Shown here in pieces: positions 59,036 to 64,000 of a stretch of 64,000 bases of DNA. The first letter of the stretch is position 1; the number at the start of each line of letters is the position of its first letter. Below the pieces are notes generated by a model. That model did no database searches, was not told the origin of the DNA, and saw only the letters and a list, made by a program, of their open reading frames with translations. The stretch lies in the NCBI RefSeq assembly GCF_000952855.1, contig NZ_JSVU01000002.1, positions 310,001-374,000 of the forward strand, in the 5' to 3' direction. The translations under genes and the position numbers were made by a program. The stretch is from Aequorivita vladivostokensis (GTDB taxonomy: Bacteria > Bacteroidota > Bacteroidia > Flavobacteriales > Flavobacteriaceae).

Positions 59036-60259
59036 TTGAAACCCATAACCCGCACCGTATGGATCCTCTCCCTCGTCAGCCTGTTTACAGACATGGCCAG
59101 CGAAATGTTGTATCCCATCATGCCCATTTATTTAAAAAGCATTGGGTTTTCAATTTTACTGATCGGCATTTTGGAAGGTTTGGTAGAAGCTGTGGCAGGT
59201 TTGAGCAAAGGATATTTCGGACAACTTTCCGATAGCAAAGCAAAACGCGCGCCCTTCGTCCAACTCGGCTATTCCCTGAGTGCCATCTCAAAACCGATGA
59301 TGGCCTTCTTTGTATATCCGCTGTGGATTTTCTTTGTACGGACTACAGACCGATTGGGAAAGGGAATCAGAACCGGCGCCCGCGACGCCATGCTTTCGGC
59401 GGAGACCAACAGGGCCAACAAAGGAAAGGTCTTCGGCTTTCACCGTTCCATGGACACTTTTGGGGCCGTCCTCGGTCCTGCCCTCGCTTTGGGCTACCTG
59501 TACTTTTATCCCGAAGACTATATCAATCTGTTTTACATAGCCTTTATTCCGGGCGTTTTGGCCGTGGTAGCCTCCCTTCTTTTGAAGGATAAAAAAGTTG
59601 TGATTGCTTCTGAAAAAAAGCAGATTCATTTCTTCTCCTTCATCAATTACTGGAAAAAAAGCCCTTCGGAATACCGAAAAGTAGTGCTCGGCCTGCTATT
59701 CTTCGCCCTCTTCAACAGCAGTGATGTCTTTCTTCTTTTAAAAGCAAAGGACGCCGGCCTGGACGACACTTGGGTCATCGGCATCTATATTTTCTACAAT
59801 TTAATCTATGCCCTCACTGCGTACCCCTTGGGAAGTTTTGCAGATAAAATTGGTTTGAAAAAAATGTTCATTTTTGGATTAATCATATTCAGCTTAGTTT
59901 ACTTCGGAATGGGTTTAACTACAAATTTATATGCCATCATCGCCCTCTTTTTTGGCTACGGAATTTACGCCGCCGCAACCGAAGGTATCAGTAAAGCGTG
60001 GATCACAAATATTTCAAAAGAAGAGAATACCGCCACCGCCGTGGGCACCTACACCGCCTTCCAAAGCATCATCGCCATGGTGGCAAGTGTAATGGCCGGA
60101 TTGTTATGGTTCTATTTTGGGGCGAGCGTTACGTTTATAGTAACCGCTGTCGCGACAATTGCCTTAATTATTTATTTCCTCGGAAATTTTTCGGCAACAA
60201 CTGATGTTTTCCCGCAAACCCATCTGCCGGACGGGCAAGGTCGCGAAGACCCAAAGTGA
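59036..60259 (+). CDS. Major facilitator superfamily transporter
   Basis: 407 residues with about 12 helices, starting TTG 59036 (MKPITRTVWILSLVSLFTDMASEMLYPIMPIYL). MFS marks: PLWIFFVRTTDRLGKGIRTGARDAML (loop 2-3 with the RxGxxxG-like turn), LYAIIALFFGYGIYAAATEGISKAWI. Substrate unknown. The C-terminal tail, about 20 polar residues (VFPQTHLPDGQGREDPK), is not part of the fold and is encoded by a short palindrome, TGCC/GGCA-type, near 60228-60240. Confidence 0.9.
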   Translation: MKPITRTVWILSLVSLFTDMASEMLYPIMPIYLKSIGFSILLIGILEGLVEAVAGLSKGYFGQLSDSKAKRAPFVQLGYSLSAISKPMMAFFVYPLWIFFVRTTDRLGKGIRTGARDAMLSAETNRANKGKVFGFHRSMDTFGAVLGPALALGYLYFYPEDYINLFYIAFIPGVLAVVASLLLKDKKVVIASEKKQIHFFSFINYWKKSPSEYRKVVLGLLFFALFNSSDVFLLLKAKDAGLDDTWVIGIYIFYNLIYALTAYPLGSFADKIGLKKMFIFGLIIFSLVYFGMGLTTNLYAIIALFFGYGIYAAATEGISKAWITNISKEENTATAVGTYTAFQSIIAMVASVMAGLLWFYFGASVTFIVTAVATIALIIYFLGNFSATTDVFPQTHLPDGQGREDPK

Positions 60260-60260
60260 A

Positions 60261-60400
60261 CCAATCCATACGTTATCCATTATTCAGCACACGTCATCTA
60301 TCATCCCGCACCCAGCACCTATCACACTGAGCGCAGTCGAAGTGCAGCACCCAGCACCCGACAAAACAATACCCAATAAATAATAAACAATAAACAATAG
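60261..60400. repeat. 7-bp arrays and one hairpin arm upstream of pheT
   Basis: Ten units at an exact 7-bp step from 60261 (such as ATCCCGC, ACCCAGC), the arm AGCGCAGTCGAA at 60330-60341, and AATAAAC-type units at about 60377-60398. Confidence 0.75.
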
Positions 60401-60405
60401 AATAT

Positions 60406-60413
60406 TATCTTTG
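60406..60413 (+). promoter_or_regulatory. -7 box of the pheT gene
   Basis: TATCTTTG, 25 nt before ATG 60438. No clear -33 box at 19 nt; the AATAAAC array is there instead. Confidence 0.55.
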
Positions 60414-60437
60414 CCCTCTGTTAAGATTTTTACACCT

Positions 60438-62864
60438 ATGACAATTTCATACAACTGGCTAAAGCAATTCATTAACCTTCCGTGGGATGCCGAAAAAACT
60501 GGCGAATTATTGACAGACCTCGGTCTGGAAGTAGAGGGAATAGAAGATTTTTCATCCGTAAAAGGCGGCTTGGAAGGGGTTGTGGTAGGCCACGTTCTGG
60601 AATGTGCGCAACACACAAACGCCGACCGACTGAAGGTGACCAAAGTTGATGTAGGCAGTGGCGCACCGCTACAAATAGTATGCGGCGCCCCTAACGTTGC
60701 TGTAGGCCAGAAAGTGCCAGTAGCCACCGTTGGCACCACGCTTTACGATGCCGAAGAAAAGCCATGGCAAATTAACAAAGGTAAAATCCGCGGGGAGGTA
60801 AGCGAGGGAATGATCTGTGCCGAAGACGAACTTGGTATCGGAAAATCGCACGACGGAATCATGGTTTTGGATGCTAAATTAAAACCGGGAACACCCTTGG
60901 CCAAAGTTTTGGAAGTTGAAAATGATAAGGTTTATGAAATAGGCCTAACCCCTAACCGCGCCGATGCCATGAGCCATTGGGGCGTGGCGCGCGATCTAAA
61001 AGCCGGCCTGCTGCATAAAGGTATTTCGGCTAAGTTAAACACACCGTCCACGAGCAGTTTTAGAGTGGACAACCGTACCATGAAAGTGGCCATTAACGTG
61101 GAAGATTCATCATTGGCGCCCCGCTATTGTGGTATAACCATTGGCAATCTAAAAGTAGGCCCCTCGCCTGCCTGGCTTCAAAATCGATTGAAATCCATTG
61201 GGCTCGCCCCGATCAACAATATTGTGGACGTTACCAATTATGTACTCCACGAACTCGGGCAACCGCTCCACGCCTTTGATGCCGGAAATATTGCGGGAAA
61301 TACCGTTAACGTAAAAACGCTACCAGCAGGGACAAAATTCACCACCCTTGACGGCATAGAGCGCGAACTGCACGAAGAGGACCTAATGATCTGTGATGCC
61401 GAAAAACCCATGTGCATCGCCGGCGTTTTTGGCGGAATTAACAGCGGGGTTACCGAAAATACCACAAGCATCTTTTTGGAAAGTGCCTATTTTAATCCGG
61501 TAAGTATCCGGAAAACCGCAAAGCGCCACGGGTTGAGCACCGATGCCTCCTTCCGCTTTGAACGGGGAATTGATCCAAACATTGCAGATTACGCACTGCG
61601 CTACGCCTCCATTTTAATTCTCAAAGTTGCGGGAGGACAGATTACAAGTGATTTGGTGGACATTTATCCTAAAAAAATTGAAGACCACCAGGTTTTTCTC
61701 ACTTTTGACAAAGCCAATAAACTTATAGGCGAGGAACTTCCAAAGGAAACCATAAAAGATATTCTTACCTCACTGGAGATGAAGGTGAGCAACGTGACGG
61801 AAACCGGCATTGGGATGACCATTCCTGCATACAGAAATGACGTTACTCGAGATGTGGACGTTATTGAGGAAATACTTAGAGTGTACGGATATAATAACAT
61901 AAAGTTTACCCAGAAGCTGAACGCCTCCATATCCACGATTTTACCTGGAGAAGATTATGACGTGCAGAATAAAATAGCATTGCAGCTTACAGGACTTGGT
62001 TTTAATGAAATGCTGAATAACTCGCTCACTACCACAGAATATGGCGACCTGAGCGATACAATCAAGAAAAATTATAACGTTACCATGCTCAATCCCTTGA
62101 GCAAGGATCTTTCGGTGATGCGGCAGTCTATGTTGTTTTCTGGTTTAGAAGCCATCGAATTTAATAGCAACCGAAAAAATAGTGACCTAAAGTTTTTTGA
62201 ATTTGGAAAAACCTACCACAATTTTCCGGGAGGCCGAACCGAGACCAAACATTTGGCGCTATTCATCACGGGACTTAAAACCCAAGGCAATTGGGCAAGC
62301 CCAGATACACAAAGCAATTTTTTCTTCGGAAAAGGAACCGTTACAACATTAATGGAACGTTTGGGTCTTGATAATTATGCAGAGGAAGAAACTGAAAATG
62401 ATATTTTTTCGGAAGGAATTGCCTTTAAAAGAAATAAGGCAGTTCTTGTAGAATTCGGGATTATAAAGAAAAAGATTACCAAGGAATTTGATATTGACGC
62501 CGAAGTATTTTATGCAGATTTCAACTGGGATGCGGTATTGAAACAAATTTCAACCAAAAATTTCAAGTTGAAACCTATCGCGAAATTTCAAGCCGCGCAA
62601 CGTGATTTTGCCCTGCTGCTCGATGATTCCGTTCGTTTTGGTGCCTTGAGAGATGCTGCCTTTGCCGCTGAAAGGAAGTTCTTAAAATCCGTGACCTTAT
62701 TTGATGTTTACAAGGGCAAAAATCTTCCCGAAGGCAAAAAAAGTTACGCATTAAGCTTTACAATTCAAGATGATGAAAAGACGCTGACAGATAAGCAGAT
62801 CGACAAAATTATGAGCAAGCTCCAACAAAAATTTGAAACGGAATTTGGAGCATCACTTCGATAA
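60438..62864 (+). CDS. pheT: Phenylalanyl-tRNA synthetase, beta subunit
   Basis: 808-residue subunit of the heterotetramer that charges tRNA-Phe. Order: MTISYNWLKQFINLPWDAEKTGELL (N-terminal), tRNA-binding OB fold (VGHVLECAQHTNADRLKVTKVDVG), B3/4 editing domain (about 210-390, with GEVSEGMICAEDELG before it), B5, catalytic-like domain, and the FDX anticodon-binding end (KSVTLFDVYKGKNLPEGKKSYALSFTIQDDEKTLTDKQID). The start is ATG 60438, not a TTG at 60411. Confidence 0.97.
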   Translation: MTISYNWLKQFINLPWDAEKTGELLTDLGLEVEGIEDFSSVKGGLEGVVVGHVLECAQHTNADRLKVTKVDVGSGAPLQIVCGAPNVAVGQKVPVATVGTTLYDAEEKPWQINKGKIRGEVSEGMICAEDELGIGKSHDGIMVLDAKLKPGTPLAKVLEVENDKVYEIGLTPNRADAMSHWGVARDLKAGLLHKGISAKLNTPSTSSFRVDNRTMKVAINVEDSSLAPRYCGITIGNLKVGPSPAWLQNRLKSIGLAPINNIVDVTNYVLHELGQPLHAFDAGNIAGNTVNVKTLPAGTKFTTLDGIERELHEEDLMICDAEKPMCIAGVFGGINSGVTENTTSIFLESAYFNPVSIRKTAKRHGLSTDASFRFERGIDPNIADYALRYASILILKVAGGQITSDLVDIYPKKIEDHQVFLTFDKANKLIGEELPKETIKDILTSLEMKVSNVTETGIGMTIPAYRNDVTRDVDVIEEILRVYGYNNIKFTQKLNASISTILPGEDYDVQNKIALQLTGLGFNEMLNNSLTTTEYGDLSDTIKKNYNVTMLNPLSKDLSVMRQSMLFSGLEAIEFNSNRKNSDLKFFEFGKTYHNFPGGRTETKHLALFITGLKTQGNWASPDTQSNFFFGKGTVTTLMERLGLDNYAEEETENDIFSEGIAFKRNKAVLVEFGIIKKKITKEFDIDAEVFYADFNWDAVLKQISTKNFKLKPIAKFQAAQRDFALLLDDSVRFGALRDAAFAAERKFLKSVTLFDVYKGKNLPEGKKSYALSFTIQDDEKTLTDKQIDKIMSKLQQKFETEFGASLR

Positions 62865-62869
62865 AAAAC

Positions 62870-62904
62870 AAAAACAGCGACTCTAAAAAGTCGCTGTTTT
62901 TTTT
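62870..62904 (+). terminator. Terminator of pheT
   Basis: AAAACAGCGACT and its complement AGTCGCTGTTTT around CTAAAA, then a T-run. Confidence 0.92.
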
Positions 62905-62928
62905 GAATTAATGGGGAATTGGGGCAAT

Positions 62929-63504
62929 TTATTTAGGCAATACAACGCCATCAATAACGTGGATAACTCCATTTGACTGGTTTACATCTGCAATGGTTAC
63001 CGTGGCCATTCCGCCGTTTTCATCCATTAGCATTACTTTTTTCCCTTTCATCATAGCGGTCAAGGTACCTCCGCTCACGGTTTTGTAAGTTGGTTTTCCA
63101 TTTCCTTTTTTAATGTCCTTCATAATATCGGCAGCACTATGCTTTCCCGCAAGAACGTGATAGGTTAAAATGGTTTGTAATGTTTTTTTGTTTTCTGGTT
63201 TCAATAGAGACTCAACGGTTCCCATCGGAAGTTTTTCGAAAGCCATATTTGTAGGCGCAAAAACCGTGAATGGCCCATCGCCCTGAAGGGTTTCCACCAA
63301 ATCTGCTGCCTTGACCGCGGCAACCAGCGTAGTGTGGTCTTTTGAATTTACTGCGTTTTCAACAATGGTCTTACTTGGGTACATTTCGGCACCGCCAACC
63401 ATTACTGTTTTTTCATTCATCATTTTGTTTTGCGCAAAATTGGAAGTTGTTCCAGCCAGAAGGGCCATTGCGAATACTGCTGCTGTAAAGAATTTAGTTT
63501 TCAT
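62929..63504 (-). CDS. Fasciclin-domain protein, exported
   Basis: 191 residues from ATG 63504; a longer frame to 63570 has no signal logic. Signal MKTKFFTAAVFAMALLAGTTSNFAQ, then a FAS1 domain (about 58-190): TIVENAVNSKDHTTLVAAVKAADLVETLQGDGPFTVFAPTNMAFEKLP, TILTYHVLAGKHSAADIM, and the end VNQSNGVIHVIDGVVLP. Fasciclin domains mediate adhesion and bind other proteins at the surface. A second FAS1 gene lies just upstream. Confidence 0.95.
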   Translation of the reverse strand: MKTKFFTAAVFAMALLAGTTSNFAQNKMMNEKTVMVGGAEMYPSKTIVENAVNSKDHTTLVAAVKAADLVETLQGDGPFTVFAPTNMAFEKLPMGTVESLLKPENKKTLQTILTYHVLAGKHSAADIMKDIKKGNGKPTYKTVSGGTLTAMMKGKKVMLMDENGGMATVTIADVNQSNGVIHVIDGVVLPK

Positions 63505-63544
63505 AAAATGTGTGTTTAGTTTAATGTTTACGTACCTATAAACG

Positions 63545-63582
63545 AAAGTCCCGAAACTGCGGTTTCGCAATTCCGGGACTTT
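63545..63582 (-). terminator. Hairpin between the two fasciclin genes
   Basis: AAAGTCCCG and CGGGACTTT with an inner GCG/CGC stem. It lies 28 nt after the stop of the upstream fasciclin gene; the following T-run is weak. Confidence 0.6.
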
Positions 63583-63609
63583 AGGGTTTATTTAACTTTT
63601 GGAAAAAGC

Positions 63610-64000
63610 CTATTCCGAAGGTGGAAATATTAAACCATCAATTATATGGAAAAACCCATTTTTATGGTAATAATCTGGTGCTATGACCTTTGCCTTATTG
63701 CCGTTTTCATCAATTAATACAAGCTCTCCCGCTTCCTCAGTAATGGTCAAAAAATTGCCCTCCACGGTATTAAGCCTGGCTTTGCCTCCATTTTTCTTAA
63801 CGGCATTCATAATACTCTTGCTGTCAAATCTACCCGGAACTGCCAAAAAGGTAACCATCGCTTTCATCAAATCGGTATTCCCCAAAATGGAATCGCGGCT
63901 TTTTTTCGGTAGCTTGGTAAATGCCTCATCGGCTACTGCAAAGAGGGTGACCATCTCCTCATTTTCCAATGTGTTGCGCAGCGTTTCGTTTTTTAAAATT
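63610..64000 (-). CDS. Fasciclin-domain protein, 5' partial
   Basis: The frame runs off the right window edge. Visible residues match FAS1: FAVADEAFTKLPKKSRDSILGNTDLMKAMVTFLAVPG, then DPDYYHKNGFFHIIDGLIFP-like end (APDYYHKNGFFHIIDGLIFPPSE). It shares the fold with the neighbour at 62929 but the sequences differ widely, so any duplication is old. A TTG at 63969 is not the true start: fasciclin-like codons continue upstream (NETLRNTLE). Confidence 0.9.
   Translation of the reverse strand, partial: ILKNETLRNTLENEEMVTLFAVADEAFTKLPKKSRDSILGNTDLMKAMVTFLAVPGRFDSKSIMNAVKKNGGKARLNTVEGNFLTITEEAGELVLIDENGNKAKVIAPDYYHKNGFFHIIDGLIFPPSE

Overview
The window is a 64 kb stretch of chromosome from a member of the Flavobacteriaceae (phylum Bacteroidota). 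The evidence is family content and promoter type: a GldI gliding-associated lipoprotein, a secreted hydrolase with a type IX secretion (T9SS) sorting domain, Bacteroidota-restricted families (DUF4290, DUF2911, DUF6122, DUF6495, DUF6503, DUF3810), AT-rich spacers, and many copies of the Bacteroidota promoter (TTTG or TTG, about 19 nt, TAnnTTTG). The genus is an inference. The polyester-hydrolase-like gene resembles enzymes I know from Aequorivita, but nothing here proves that genus. I see no prophage, insertion sequence, CRISPR array or rRNA operon.

Layout. 0-3 kb: end of an MsbA-like exporter, then an ECF sigma / membrane partner / periplasmic heptad protein operon. 4.1-7.1 kb: a cluster built around a photolyase/cryptochrome, with a 38-aa ORF, an SRPBCC protein, an SDR lacking the catalytic Tyr, the photolyase, and, beyond a 12-7-12 inverted repeat, a [4Fe-4S] mini-ferredoxin. 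7.1-15.7 kb: housekeeping genes (murA, recQ-like, fmt, HU, yqgE, class IV aminotransferase). 16.3-17.5 kb: tRNA-Met, then a compact three-gene set of small unknown envelope proteins facing hisS. 19-28.5 kb: an ABC permease, rpsF-rpsR-rplI, a LytTR regulator, priA, brkB-nadC and rlmH. 29.5-30.6 kb: a PETase/cutinase-like secreted esterase. 30.6-32 kb: a gene-poor spacer with an 11-bp tandem array, and a lipoprotein gene with an in-frame TAG at its lipobox. 32-37.3 kb: one long minus-strand operon for methylmalonyl-CoA mutase (both subunits) with a hidden 57-aa membrane protein, a DivIC/FtsB-like protein and uridine kinase. 37.5-52.7 kb: WbqC, two rhomboids, mutL, ribH, recF, ndk, nrnA, gldI, a cyclophilin-FKBP fusion, pepD and DUF3810. 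53-64 kb: a decayed T9SS-domain remnant, lipoproteins, a TrmH-type methyltransferase, an M48 protease, an erythromycin-esterase-like protein, an MFS transporter, pheT and two fasciclin proteins.

The most unusual signal is not a gene. Many spacers carry short degenerate tandem arrays whose units keep a strict period (7 bp, sometimes 8, once 11) although the word differs completely from array to array; several occur as inverted pairs. Such arrays, and separate palindromic elements, also reach into coding regions: the N-terminus and an internal loop of methylmalonyl-CoA mutase, a loop of the TrmH-type methyltransferase, and the start codon of the M48 protease. All gene functions are read from motifs and remembered families; no database search was possible.
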